A stretch of 64,000 bases of DNA, taken from JAEUMD01 sp964559355. GTDB lineage: Bacteria; Pseudomonadota; Alphaproteobacteria; Rhizobiales; Hyphomicrobiaceae. The translations under genes and the position numbers were made by a program. This document shows, one piece after another, positions 1 through 9,300 of the stretch (its first letter is position 1; every line of letters starts with the position of its first letter). The DNA is taken from NCBI GenBank assembly GCA_964559355.1, contig CAZLHQ010000001.1:66298-130297 (forward strand), in the 5' to 3' direction. Under the pieces are notes generated by a model that had not been told where the DNA came from, did no database searches, and saw nothing but the letters and a program-made list of their open reading frames with translations.

Positions 1-183
1 GATGGCGAGCTTTTTCGAAAAGCTATTGATAACCTCCGGCGTGTCATCGTCAGAGCCGTCATCACGAACCATGACTCTGCAATTGGGCCAATCCTGGCGG
101 GCAAGAGAGTCCAGCATCGCCGGCAAATATTCGCCGCCGCGATAGCTGGAAAGCAGAATGACTGCGAGCCCGGGTGCGCTCAC
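1..183 (-). CDS. Glycosyltransferase family 2, N-terminal part (cut by window edge)
   Basis: The last gene of the minus-strand polysaccharide operon; only its first 61 codons lie in the window. Translation from a GTG at 183 gives a typical GT2 N-terminus: a beta strand (AVILLSSYRGGEYL), then LARQDWPN, then VMVRDDGSDDDTPEVI, whose DDGSDD matches the nucleotide-sugar-binding Asp motif of GT-A enzymes. No stop occurs before base 1. It lies about 87 bp downstream of rmlA, so it may use dTDP-rhamnose as donor; that is inference from position. The start is uncertain because the frame stays open upstream. Acceptor unknown; predicted to act at the inner face of the cytoplasmic membrane. Confidence 0.75.
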   Translation of the reverse strand, partial: MSAPGLAVILLSSYRGGEYLPAMLDSLARQDWPNCRVMVRDDGSDDDTPEVINSFSKKLAI

Positions 184-270
184 GATGCTGCCGTCGATAA
201 CGCGATGCCATCGCCATGGCGGCAGCCGTCGGCATGATCGTGCGCCAACGGCGTGCGGCCGCTAGCAGCG

Positions 271-1137
271 TCAACGGTTGGCGATTTGCAGCAGATACTG
301 ACCATAGGCCGACTTCTCGATCTCCTGTCCGAGTTTGGCAAGCTCGCCGCGAGAAATGAAACCCATCTTATAGGCGGTTTCTTCGGGGCAGGCGATGCGC
401 AGCCCCTGGCGCTTCTCGATGACGCGAACGAAATCGGCTGCTTCAATCAATGAATCGGGTGTACCCGTGTCGAGCCACGCAAAGCCACGGCCGAGGAACT
501 CGACGTAGAGCTCGCTGCTTTGCATGTAGGCGGCGTTGACGTCCGTGATTTCCAGTTCGCCGCGGACCGAAGGCTTGATGTTGGCGGCGATGTCGACCAC
601 GCGCCGATCGTAGAAATACAGACCCGTCACTGCCCAGTTGGATTTTGGCTGCTTGGGCTTTTCCTCGATGCTCTTGGCCCGGCCTTGCTCATCGAGCTCG
701 ACCACGCCATAGCGTTCGGGATCGCGCACATGATACGCGAACACGGTTGCGCCCGACGTGCGCGCCGCCGCAGCCTGCAACATCTTCGGCAGGCCATGAC
801 CATAGAAAATGTTGTCGCCGAGAATGAGAATCGAATTGTCGCCGTTAATGAAGTCGGCGCCGATGATATAGGCCTGCGCCAGACCTTCAGGCCGCGGCTG
901 CTCGGCATAGGAAATCGAGATACCCCATTTTCCGCCGTCGCGCAGCATGCGCTGGAAGCTCGGCAGGTCATGAGGCGTGGAGATGATCAGGATCTCGCGC
1001 GCGCCCGCCAGCATCAACGTCGACAGCGGATAGTAGATCATCGGCTTGTCGTAGATCGGCAGCAGTTGCTTGCTGGCCGCCAATGTCATTGGGTGCAATC
1101 TTGTTCCGGCGCCCCCCGCCAGCACGATACCTTTCAC
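271..1137 (-). CDS. rmlA: Glucose-1-phosphate thymidylyltransferase RmlA
   Basis: Converts dTTP and glucose-1-phosphate to dTDP-glucose, the first step of dTDP-L-rhamnose synthesis. The 288-residue protein has the family's usual length. It starts with the nucleotide-binding signature GIVLAGGAGTRLHP, followed by SKQLLPIYDKPMIYYPLS, EQPRPEGLAQA and LGDNIFYGHG, all diagnostic for RmlA. The start is a GTG preceded by AGGGGAA at good spacing. It sits 39 bp downstream of rmlD and shares the operon with rmlB and rmlC, so all four rhamnose genes are present. Cytoplasmic enzyme, commonly feedback-inhibited by dTDP-rhamnose in this family. Confidence 0.95.
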   Translation of the reverse strand: MKGIVLAGGAGTRLHPMTLAASKQLLPIYDKPMIYYPLSTLMLAGAREILIISTPHDLPSFQRMLRDGGKWGISISYAEQPRPEGLAQAYIIGADFINGDNSILILGDNIFYGHGLPKMLQAAAARTSGATVFAYHVRDPERYGVVELDEQGRAKSIEEKPKQPKSNWAVTGLYFYDRRVVDIAANIKPSVRGELEITDVNAAYMQSSELYVEFLGRGFAWLDTGTPDSLIEAADFVRVIEKRQGLRIACPEETAYKMGFISRGELAKLGQEIEKSAYGQYLLQIANR

Positions 1138-1176
1138 AGCCGGTTCCCCTGTTTGCTCATATGACGTGTTCTAAGG

Positions 1177-2061
1177 TTAGTGCTTGCCGACAAGCCGGCC
1201 CACGCATTGTCCGACGCCTTCCTTCCAATCTGGAAACCTGATGGCAAATGTGCGCGCGAGTGCCCCGCAATCCATGCGCGAGTTTGCCGGACGGCGCGCT
1301 GGCGTCGGATACTGCGAGGTGGGGATGCCATGGACGACTGCGCTTGGCCCGCCAAGAGCGGCCGAACAGCGAAACACCTCGCGTGCAAAGTCACACCAAG
1401 TCGTATCGCCACTGCCCGCGGCATGATAGATGCCCCACGCGTCGCTTCGCCCATCAGGTCCGCAAATCGCCGCAGCAATGCTCATCACTGCGTCAGCCAG
1501 ATGCGGTGCATAGGTCGGATTGCCGTGCTGATCGTCGACGACGTTGAGATCGGGTCGCGTTTCGGCCAGACGCAGCATTGTCCTGACGAAATTGTAGCCG
1601 AACGGCGCATGCACCCAGGACGTCCGCAGTATCACATGTCGCGGGCATGCCGTAGCCACGTTCGCTTCGCCCGCCAGCTTCGAACGACCATAAGCGCCGA
1701 TCGGGCCGGTGGCATCGGTTTCAACATAGGGCGCATGTTTGGTGCCGTCGAACACGTAGTCGGTCGAGATGTGAATGATCGGGATGCCGGCGGCATGACA
1801 CGCACGGGCAACGTTTCCTGCGCCCGTTGCATTGATCGCGAAGGCTTCCTCGACCTCGGTCTCCGCCTTGTCCACGGCCGTGTAGGCGCCAGCGTTGACG
1901 ACGACATCGGGCGCGGCGGCAACAATTGTTCGCAGAACGCTATCGGCATCACGAATGTCGAAATCCGGTCGCCCCAAGGCAAACACAGTATGGGCGTTAG
2001 CGCCAAGCTCGGCCAACGAGCACGCAAGCTGACCCGACTTTCCGGTGACCAGCACTTTCAT
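1177..2061 (-). CDS. rmlD: dTDP-4-dehydrorhamnose reductase RmlD
   Basis: Last step of dTDP-L-rhamnose synthesis: NAD(P)H-dependent reduction of dTDP-4-keto-L-rhamnose. The 294-residue protein begins MKVLVTGKSGQLACSL, a Rossmann TGxxGQL motif of RmlD. It carries VVNAGAYTAVDKAE, ISTDYVFDGTK and the catalytic YGRSKLAGE (Tyr-x-x-x-Lys) typical of extended short-chain reductases. The frame is open further upstream, but the ATG at 2061 begins exactly at the conserved N-terminus and lies 5 bp after the rmlB stop, so longer starts are rejected. The gene order rmlC-rmlB-rmlD-rmlA implies translation from one transcript. Confidence 0.95.
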   Translation of the reverse strand: MKVLVTGKSGQLACSLAELGANAHTVFALGRPDFDIRDADSVLRTIVAAAPDVVVNAGAYTAVDKAETEVEEAFAINATGAGNVARACHAAGIPIIHISTDYVFDGTKHAPYVETDATGPIGAYGRSKLAGEANVATACPRHVILRTSWVHAPFGYNFVRTMLRLAETRPDLNVVDDQHGNPTYAPHLADAVMSIAAAICGPDGRSDAWGIYHAAGSGDTTWCDFAREVFRCSAALGGPSAVVHGIPTSQYPTPARRPANSRMDCGALARTFAIRFPDWKEGVGQCVGRLVGKH

Positions 2062-2066
2062 TGCTG

Positions 2067-3131
2067 CTAGGCCCTTGCCGCTGCCGGAGCAAGGCCGAGA
2101 CGCTCGCCTGCATAAACGCTGTCGCGCATCGGCTGCCACCAGTCACGGTTGTCGAGATACCAATCGATCGTCTTCTCGATACCTGTTTCGAAATTCTCGA
2201 CAGCACGCCAACCAAGTTCGGTTTCAAGCTTTGTCGCATCTATCGCATAGCGCTGATCGTGGCCTGGGCGATCAGTCACGTAAGAAATGAGGCTCGCATG
2301 AGCATGCTTCTTGGGGCGTCGGCTATCCATGATCCTGCAGATGCGTTGAACCACGTCGAGGTTGGTGCGTTCGTTGCGCCCGCCGACATTGTATTTTTCG
2401 CCGAGCCTTCCGCGTTCGAGAATCGTCACCAGCGCGCGGGCGTGATCGTCGACATAGAGCCAGTCGCGAATATTCGACCCGTTGCCGTAGACCGGCAGCT
2501 TGATGTCGTGCAGCGCGTTGAGGATCATCAACGGAATGAGCTTTTCGGGAAACTGATAGGGGCCGTAGTTGTTCGAGCAGTTGGAGATCAACGAGGGGAA
2601 ACCATAGGTGCGATGCCAGGCGACGACGAGGTGGTCTGACGCTGCCTTGCTGGCCGAGTAGGGCGAGCTTGGATCGTAGGCGGTATCTTCATGGAATAGC
2701 CCATCCGCGCCAAGCGACCCATAGACTTCGTCGGTCGAGACATGGAGGAAGCGGAACGTGGACTTTCGGTCGGCGGGCAGGTCGTTCCAATACCGCCGCG
2801 CAGCCTCGAGCAGAACGTATGTGCCGACGACGTTGGTTTCCACAAATGCGCCCGCTCCGGTGATCGAACGATCGACATGGCTTTCGGCCGCCAGATGAAT
2901 GACCGCGTCGGGCTTGAAGCTTTCGAATGCCGAGGCCATTGCGCCTGCATCGCAAATGTCGCTCTTTAAAAAGCGGTATTCATTGCGACCCGACACATGA
3001 TCCAGCGAGTGCAGGTTTGCGGCATAGGTCAGCTTGTCGACATTGAGGATGTCCCTGCCCTTATCAGCGACCAGATGTCGACATAATGCCGAGCCGATGA
3101 AGCCCGCTCCGCCAGTGACTATGACGCGCAT
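2067..3131 (-). CDS. rmlB: dTDP-glucose 4,6-dehydratase RmlB
   Basis: NAD-dependent dehydratase converting dTDP-glucose to dTDP-4-keto-6-deoxyglucose. The 354-residue protein begins MRVIVTGGAGFIGSALCRH (NAD-binding GGxGFIG), then NVDKLTYAANLHSL, HLAAESHVDRSI, VSTDEVYGSL and the active-site YSASKAASDHL. NCSNNYGPYQFPEKLIPL and GNGSNIRDWLYVDDHARAL are RmlB hallmarks. The start at 3131 is chosen because upstream codons in the open frame encode unrelated arginine-rich sequence. It is separated from rmlC by 19 bp. Cytoplasmic. Confidence 0.96.
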   Translation of the reverse strand: MRVIVTGGAGFIGSALCRHLVADKGRDILNVDKLTYAANLHSLDHVSGRNEYRFLKSDICDAGAMASAFESFKPDAVIHLAAESHVDRSITGAGAFVETNVVGTYVLLEAARRYWNDLPADRKSTFRFLHVSTDEVYGSLGADGLFHEDTAYDPSSPYSASKAASDHLVVAWHRTYGFPSLISNCSNNYGPYQFPEKLIPLMILNALHDIKLPVYGNGSNIRDWLYVDDHARALVTILERGRLGEKYNVGGRNERTNLDVVQRICRIMDSRRPKKHAHASLISYVTDRPGHDQRYAIDATKLETELGWRAVENFETGIEKTIDWYLDNRDWWQPMRDSVYAGERLGLAPAAARA

Positions 3132-3150
3132 TTTCGCTCCCCCCGGGTGA

Positions 3151-3750
3151 TCAGAAATAGCGCGGCAGATCGTCAAGTCGCGGCAGCTTGGTGTCCTTGT
3201 CCGACAAGATCGCCTCCGCCGCGGAGACGGGCCACGCAATGGCAAGTGCGGGATCGTTCCACATCATGCCACGGTCGCATTCCGGCGCATACTTGTCGGT
3301 CACCTTGTACACAACCTCAGTGTCCGTCTCGAGCGTGCAGAACCCATGCGCGAAGCCGACTGGCACCCACAATTGCGACCAATTCTCCGCACTCAAAATT
3401 GCGCTGACATGCTGACCGAATGTCTTCGAGCCATGGCGCAGATCGACAGCCACATCGAAGATGGCGCCGCGCACGACGCGGATCAGCTTGCCTTGGGCGT
3501 GCGGGTTGATCTGGAAATGCAGGCCACGAACGACACCGCGGCTCGTGGATAGCGAATGGTTGTCCTGCACGAAATCGGCCTCGATGCCGGCTTCCGCCAG
3601 CTCGCGCTTCTTGTAAACCTCGGAAAAGAAGCCGCGCTCGTCGCTGAAGCGCTTGGGCGTGACGAGCTTCACGTCCTCGATTGCCAACGATGTGATCACG
3701 TCAGGGATTTCCTTGACCAGTTGAGATTGATCGGATGCAAATGCCCCCAT
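3151..3750 (-). CDS. rmlC: dTDP-4-dehydrorhamnose 3,5-epimerase RmlC
   Basis: Epimerises C3 and C5 of dTDP-4-keto-6-deoxyglucose. This 199-residue cupin is slightly longer than the usual 180-190 because of about 15 extra N-terminal residues. Family signatures are PKRFSDERGFFSEVY, QDNHSLSTSRGVVRGLHFQ (with the catalytic His of GLHFQ), GKLIRVVRGAIFDVAVDLR, LWVPVGFAHGF and YKVTDKYAPECDRGMMWND. The ATG at 3750 is the first good start, though translation might begin a few codons later. It follows the small sulfotransferase by 21 bp. Confidence 0.95.
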   Translation of the reverse strand: MGAFASDQSQLVKEIPDVITSLAIEDVKLVTPKRFSDERGFFSEVYKKRELAEAGIEADFVQDNHSLSTSRGVVRGLHFQINPHAQGKLIRVVRGAIFDVAVDLRHGSKTFGQHVSAILSAENWSQLWVPVGFAHGFCTLETDTEVVYKVTDKYAPECDRGMMWNDPALAIAWPVSAAEAILSDKDTKLPRLDDLPRYF

Positions 3751-3771
3751 TTCACTTAGAATTCTCAGCTG

Positions 3772-4527
3772 TCAGGACCATTTCCCGCCAACGGCAATTG
3801 GAACAGCGAACTCCACAATTTCCGAATTATCCGCATGCGTGAACATTTCTGAAAACGCAGTTCTTCGTTCATTCGTGAAAAATCGTTGGAACGCTTCTGT
3901 GCCAACCTCAAGATGTAGGCGCCGCAACGCTTCACAGCAATCAAATGTCGCACCACGGTTTTCGGCCGGCATCACAATGTGCAAGCCCAAAAAATCTTCC
4001 AACTGACCTACCCAACCCTCGCCGTCAATATCTATTTCTGTGACCTTGAATTTTTCCCCGTGTCGTTTGGAAAAATGCCCCATGTCGACGCCCTGCCAAG
4101 GCGCCGAGAATTCTTCAAACCCACCCGTATAGTCATACACAAAGACAGCATGCCGCCACGCCGACTCAATCCACCCCTTCTTCGAACGCCTAAGAACGAG
4201 AAACTCGGGATTGTGAACCCTCAACAATGTACAGAGCGTGTTTATCTGCTCGGAATTAATGTCCATTAGCCTTTCGGAACTCAACACAACAGTTTTATTA
4301 GCGTTCCTGACCTGATCACAAATATTCTGAAATTCCTGATCCACCCATTCCTTCGAGAACCACGTAGAAGTCCACTCATCGACGCCCTTGAGCTTTAATG
4401 GGACTGCCAGATGCTCATTGAAGTGAATGCCAGCATCTGGGTAGATTATTTCTTTCTGATTAAATAAGAATTTCTGCAGCGAGGTCGAGGCGCATTTCGC
4501 CCAACCCACATGCAACACAAGCCTCAT
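3772..4527 (-). CDS. Small sulfotransferase-like protein (P-loop PAPS-binding fold)
   Basis: A 251-residue protein beginning LVLHVGWAKCASTSLQ, a variant of the 5'-phosphosulfate-binding loop (GxxKxGTTSL type) with Cys-Ala in place of Gly-Thr. Further on, VVLSSERL and EFLVLRRSKKGWIESAWRH resemble the second, 3'-phosphate-binding region (Arg plus Ser). The sulfotransferase call is by motif, not by strong family identity. A strong ribosome site (GAGGAGACACTC) precedes the ATG. It lies between a methyltransferase and rmlC, which suggests a role in modifying the polysaccharide or its sugar. Its DNA is AT-richer than the flanking rml genes. The substrate is unknown. Confidence 0.6.
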   Translation of the reverse strand: MRLVLHVGWAKCASTSLQKFLFNQKEIIYPDAGIHFNEHLAVPLKLKGVDEWTSTWFSKEWVDQEFQNICDQVRNANKTVVLSSERLMDINSEQINTLCTLLRVHNPEFLVLRRSKKGWIESAWRHAVFVYDYTGGFEEFSAPWQGVDMGHFSKRHGEKFKVTEIDIDGEGWVGQLEDFLGLHIVMPAENRGATFDCCEALRRLHLEVGTEAFQRFFTNERRTAFSEMFTHADNSEIVEFAVPIAVGGKWS

Positions 4528-4572
4528 GAGTGTCTCCTCGACTTACTTTCTCGCCCCGCAATCTAGCACACG

Positions 4573-5292
4573 TCATGCGTGCGATTTTCGGAAGACCATT
4601 ACCTCCTGACCATAGACGTTACCTATAATTTCATCTGCGACCAGGCCAGCCCCAGAAGCAATGCTAATGAAATAGTCGGGATCGATATCGATGCGTCTTG
4701 AATCGCCAACAAACCGCTCCCCCTTCGGCACATCAACGTGGATCGAAATAATCGCCTTTCCATTTTTTCGAAGAACACGTGCTATCTCCGAAAGATAACG
4801 CGTCGCCTCCACCTCGAGCAGATGGGTAAAAAGGCTGGCTGCCACCGCCACGGTGAAGGTCCTGTCCATAAAAGGAAAGCAATAGTTTTCAGCCTTTACT
4901 GAAGATGTTGGATTATACAGAGCCGAGTGCACATCTGCGCCAACAAACTCGAACCGGTCTCCCGCCAAGTGAGCAAAATTTTCTGCGCACCAGTTGATGG
5001 CCCGACGATCAATATCCAATCCGACATAGCGAACTTCGGGATTGAGGTATAAAAATCTCGCCAGTTTGCCACAGCTACAACCGACATCCAGAACATGTGG
5101 CGCTCTCGATAGAAAAGCGCTCACAATATGTGCCCAAGCCTCGCCTATGGCAAAGAAGCTGTATTCATCGCCAATGGAAGACGCGGCCCGGAGCTCTCGG
5201 CTCGGAATTGGCAGCGAGTAAAGTCCTCCGCGATAGCAAGGCTCAACGAACTCAGAGAACGAAGTTTCCTTCTTGACCGCCCACTTCAGCAT
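4573..5292 (-). CDS. Class I SAM-dependent methyltransferase
   Basis: A 239-residue soluble protein with the SAM-binding motif I HVLDVGCSCGKLARFL, an acidic loop YVGLDIDRRAINW, the post-I motif FEFVGADV and a motif IV-like FTVAVAASLFTHLLE. This pattern fits the Methyltransf_25/11 families. A GGGAG box lies 4 bp before the ATG. It sits in the polysaccharide operon between the DPD-type glycosyltransferase and the small sulfotransferase, so methylation of a glycan residue is the simplest guess. The actual acceptor cannot be read from sequence. Low GC like its neighbours. Confidence 0.75.
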   Translation of the reverse strand: MLKWAVKKETSFSEFVEPCYRGGLYSLPIPSRELRAASSIGDEYSFFAIGEAWAHIVSAFLSRAPHVLDVGCSCGKLARFLYLNPEVRYVGLDIDRRAINWCAENFAHLAGDRFEFVGADVHSALYNPTSSVKAENYCFPFMDRTFTVAVAASLFTHLLEVEATRYLSEIARVLRKNGKAIISIHVDVPKGERFVGDSRRIDIDPDYFISIASGAGLVADEIIGNVYGQEVMVFRKSHA

Positions 5293-5322
5293 AAAACTCC
5301 CAACCTCTCTGTTTCTAGAGTT

Positions 5323-6360
5323 TCATTTCGTACGCAAGTGCTCTTGTTTATACCATGCCTCATAACCTCCCCCTGTTGAATCAAAAGGATTTGGGAACGC
5401 ATCATGCAGGTCGCCCCGATCGCGATACAACTCACGCGCCTCCTTTGGAATAGGCTTTCCTGAACTAAAGGAACCGTAGTGCCAGTAACCGTTCGGGATC
5501 CGCGCATCGCTGAATTCCAAGATCAACCTTTTGTACCAAGTCCAAAGTTCGTAAACTTCAATGTTGGGCCCAGCGTATCTTCGCGTCATCGTATCACCTA
5601 TAGGGCCCAGTTTAGTGAAGTGATAAAAGCGAAGCGGGTATTCTCCATTTACGAGAAATGTCCCGTTCTCTGCTACCGAGATGTTCCGTCGATTCAGATT
5701 CCAGCTGGCGACATTGTAACCCGGATCTCTTACTATCATAACCCTGTCAAAAAAAGCCGGGATCAGATCGCACCATTTTTGATCTACGAAAAGACCACGT
5801 CCTTTATCATCGTAGCAAAAGCGCAGACATCTTTCTGCCCACCAATCTGCGCAAGAAAGACCGGAACGATCGTTCCGTATTGCAATAAACCCGAGATTGT
5901 AGGTGCCATGGATGAGAGAGCTTACTTCATTGTCCCAAATCGAAAAATCGTCATTGTCAAATGAAATCTGATGCGGCGTCAACAATACTGAGGCGGTGTC
6001 GAGCATGCGCTGCAATCCACTCAAGCTGTTTAGAATAGCTATGTCAGGGTCTAGATAGAAGATCTGATCATAACCTAATGAGCAGAGCTGCTTAAGAAAC
6101 GGACCTTTCACAGCCGTACAAAGCTCAACGACATCGTGCTTAAAAATCCAACTTCGAATATTTGGTATATCGAGTTCGGTAATCCAAATTACCCGGTCCC
6201 ATGCCTCGTCACCGATGTCGAAGTGGAATCCAGCCGGCGCAACATCGCTGATCAACAGCCACAGATCCCAATTTGGATGATATTGCCTGAGCGTCCGCCC
6301 CAGCACCCGAGCCCGGTTCAAATAAGAAAATGAAATGCTCGTAAAGCAACAAGTTTTCAT
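5323..6360 (-). CDS. Glycosyltransferase with DPD motif (GT8-like GT-A fold)
   Basis: A 345-residue protein that begins by binding a nucleotide sugar (FSYLNRARVLGRTLRQYHP), followed by the DxD-type metal site in IFYLDPDIAILNSL. It carries the conserved blocks TYNLGFIAIRN, GLFVDQKWCDLIPAFF, DPGYNVASWNLNRR and PLRFYHFTKLGP, seen in a widespread family of polysaccharide-cluster glycosyltransferases. The start at 6360 was chosen because GGAGGGGAC sits directly before it and upstream codons are unrelated. Only 17 bp separate it from the large fusion gene upstream, so the two are probably co-transcribed. Donor and acceptor are unknown. The coding sequence is near 45 percent GC in sampled stretches, unlike the rml genes. 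Confidence 0.75.
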   Translation of the reverse strand: MKTCCFTSISFSYLNRARVLGRTLRQYHPNWDLWLLISDVAPAGFHFDIGDEAWDRVIWITELDIPNIRSWIFKHDVVELCTAVKGPFLKQLCSLGYDQIFYLDPDIAILNSLSGLQRMLDTASVLLTPHQISFDNDDFSIWDNEVSSLIHGTYNLGFIAIRNDRSGLSCADWWAERCLRFCYDDKGRGLFVDQKWCDLIPAFFDRVMIVRDPGYNVASWNLNRRNISVAENGTFLVNGEYPLRFYHFTKLGPIGDTMTRRYAGPNIEVYELWTWYKRLILEFSDARIPNGYWHYGSFSSGKPIPKEARELYRDRGDLHDAFPNPFDSTGGGYEAWYKQEHLRTK

Positions 6361-6377
6361 GTCCCCTCCCCGACAGG

Positions 6378-9300
6378 TCACGAAACGAAGCGCCGAGACA
6401 TAGAGCTGAAGTCTGCCGTAAATTTGGAACGTCGCGCACTGCGCTGTTCCTTTACGGCTGCCCCCAATGAACCATTCTCGAATGCCAAAAAAACCTCTGC
6501 GTCGCTCTTTATGATATAACCAAGTCCGGTCCGCCTAACGAGCGCCGCAATATTGCCAGACGTCTCGGTCGTCAAGATGATCGCGCCGCTTAAAATTGCT
6601 TCATGCGCTGTGAATGAAAAAGTTTCGAAGCATGTTGACCAAAGAAAGGCGATATCGATATCCCTAGATCTCATGAGTCTAATCATCGCCTGTCTATCGT
6701 CTGTGGATGTAATCACCCGCTCAAAAGTAATGTTTTTGGACATTGAGTTATCCTGACCAAAATGGAAGAATTCGTAACGATTGTCCCCGCGAAATTGCGT
6801 GGCCAATTGTTTAAAGAAGGGCCAACCTTTGTGGATTCCTGGGTAGCCTAAAAAAGCGATTCGCACGGCCGTCGATGAATCTCTTGGGGTGATTGCCGGG
6901 ACATTCCCCTCTTCCACTAGCGATATATGTGGCGCTACCAAGATGTCTTGATGTTCAAAATCGACTGCAGCCCCCCAGAACTCGGAAGCTGCCTCGGAGG
7001 GTGATATAATTCTAAATGGTATTGCAGAAAAAAGGTTTTTTACGCGCCATTGGTGGCGAGCTCTATCTGCTCCGAACGCGCAAATATTGCAGGAATTTGA
7101 GCTAATCGACGGGGCGCCGCAAAACGAAATTCCATTTCGCAACAGTGCATAGTTTGGGCAAATGGCAAACATATCGTGTATCCAAAAAATTGGAATTGCG
7201 TGCGGCATCGCCTTTGCGATCAACTCCAAAATCTCGGGGGAATGCCCCAATAGTGAATGCACAATGAAGGCGCATCGTCCCCGATTTGTAGAGGCCGCTG
7301 CTAGCGCTTCAATCAGAGTGCGTGCAGAAACGGCGCCAACGTCGACGCCGTTGATTATTGCTTGAAACATAAAAGTTTCGGGGGCGCAATTGGGTGCTAG
7401 CATCGGTAGCGGCTGATAAGGATGTAAGCAAAGATAAGTGAAGCCGTCTTCGCGGAATGCTTTCTCTTCGGACTGTGCGCAAATCTGAAGTCCCCCGACG
7501 ACGTTTTGGTAGTTGTCGTGAGTGAACGAAACGATTAGCCCTGCAGGATATTGAGTCGCATATCCTAACAATCTTTCGTGGAAATTCTGATTGCCTGCTG
7601 GTGATGCTGCATCCGATCTCTTCCAAATAACTGCTTGGGTCTCAAGTGGAAGCTGTTCGTCTAAAATCTTTAATTTTTGCTCTGTTACGGCATCTTCGAA
7701 TAAAGAAAGAGTGTGACTCGGAGTTCTGGTGACTTCCGTTGGCACTCCACAAGATTCGGTTAGGGTAGGTTGTGTGCTGAAATCCACGTTTGGCGAATTG
7801 GCTGAGTGCGACGACACAGTTGGCAATTCATACCGTCGTGAAGCGTCAGAGCGAAAACGAACAATTTCGATTCGCCTGCGAATGCCACTTACACCCTCAG
7901 CGCGGAATATTCGCATCGCCTTTTGGGCCGACGGCATTACACCCCCTCCGTGGCGGAGAGCCACGGGGACGGCGCCAACCAATCCGCCAATAGAAAGTCG
8001 AAAGCGTTTGATTGCCCTAACGGGCTTTGTGAGCCTCCAAGAGGTTGAATTTCTGTACGTGTCGTGTATCACATCAGTTTCTTGCCGAACTCGAGCGATC
8101 AATTTCTGCGCTGATACAATCTCGTCGCGATGAGTTGATGTCAGGTCGTCTCGCTCAGACTTCCAGCACTCAATGGTTTGTCTCAGCTGGTGCTCCAACT
8201 CCGCGATTCGGCTGTCCGCTTCTCGAAGCTGACGCTCAAGTTCGTCGTTCAGATTTGCTGCATGCACACGCCGTTTGTCTGCCACCTGAAGAGTCTCTCG
8301 CGGCTGCATTTCGGCGGCCCCGAGTGCGATCGCCCTGGATTCAACAAGGCTTGTCAATTCTTGAATTATACGCTCTTTCTCACTCGCCTGAATATCGATG
8401 GTGTCGCGCGCGGCCGTAAGCTTTGATACCTCGATCTCAAGGCCATTTTTCTCGGATTGAAGCATTGTCCGCTGTTGACTGAGATGTGCGATCTCGGTCG
8501 CGCTGTCGCGAAGTGATGCTTCGAACTTCGCGGTTCTCTCAAGTTCGGCTGCGATGCGAGCTTCTTTGCCTTCGAGAACTTTGCCAAGTGCAGACAAGCG
8601 CGTTTCGAGTTGGACTCTTTGAGATTGCAGCTGCGCAATGACTTCTTCGCGGTCACGTATCGACTGTTCGGCCTTGCTGGTCTGCTCCGTTGCTGCATCG
8701 AGTGCGACCAGCTTGTCATCTACCAGCTTCTGCAAATCGGCGATGCGCTCCTGGAGTACTTGCTTTTCTGCCTCCAGATTGCGCAGCGATTGATCGCGCT
8801 GCTGAACTGCTTCGTTTGCTGCGTTGGCTTGCGCAAGGCGCGCCTGCAGTTCCTCTTCCTTTTCGCTCAGCGACCTTGCAAGGTCGGCCGATTTGGCCTG
8901 GTGCTGTTGGACGTCATTGCTCAGGTGGAGAGCGATTTGCTCTTGATGGCGCAAGGCGCTGGAGGCGTCGCCAACTTGCCGCGTCAATTCAACCAGAGAA
9001 GCGTCTCGCGCAATCAACGTGCTTTTGACGGCCGCTATTTCAGTCTGCAACGACTCGATGCGTTGTTTGTGGTCGACTTCCGCGGCCTCTAGCACCGTAA
9101 TTAATTGTGTCGTCTCGGCTTCACGTTTCTGACTGACGTGTTCTGCTTCGGCCAGATTCCGTGAGAGCCTGTCATTGGAGAACGCTTTGGCGCTATCGAG
9201 GAGGCCGAAGATCAATGGCGATGCACTGTTGAAGCTGCTGCGGATTTCATCGAGTTGGCTCAGTGCATTTTTCGATGCGGATTCTTGCTCCAAAATTCGC

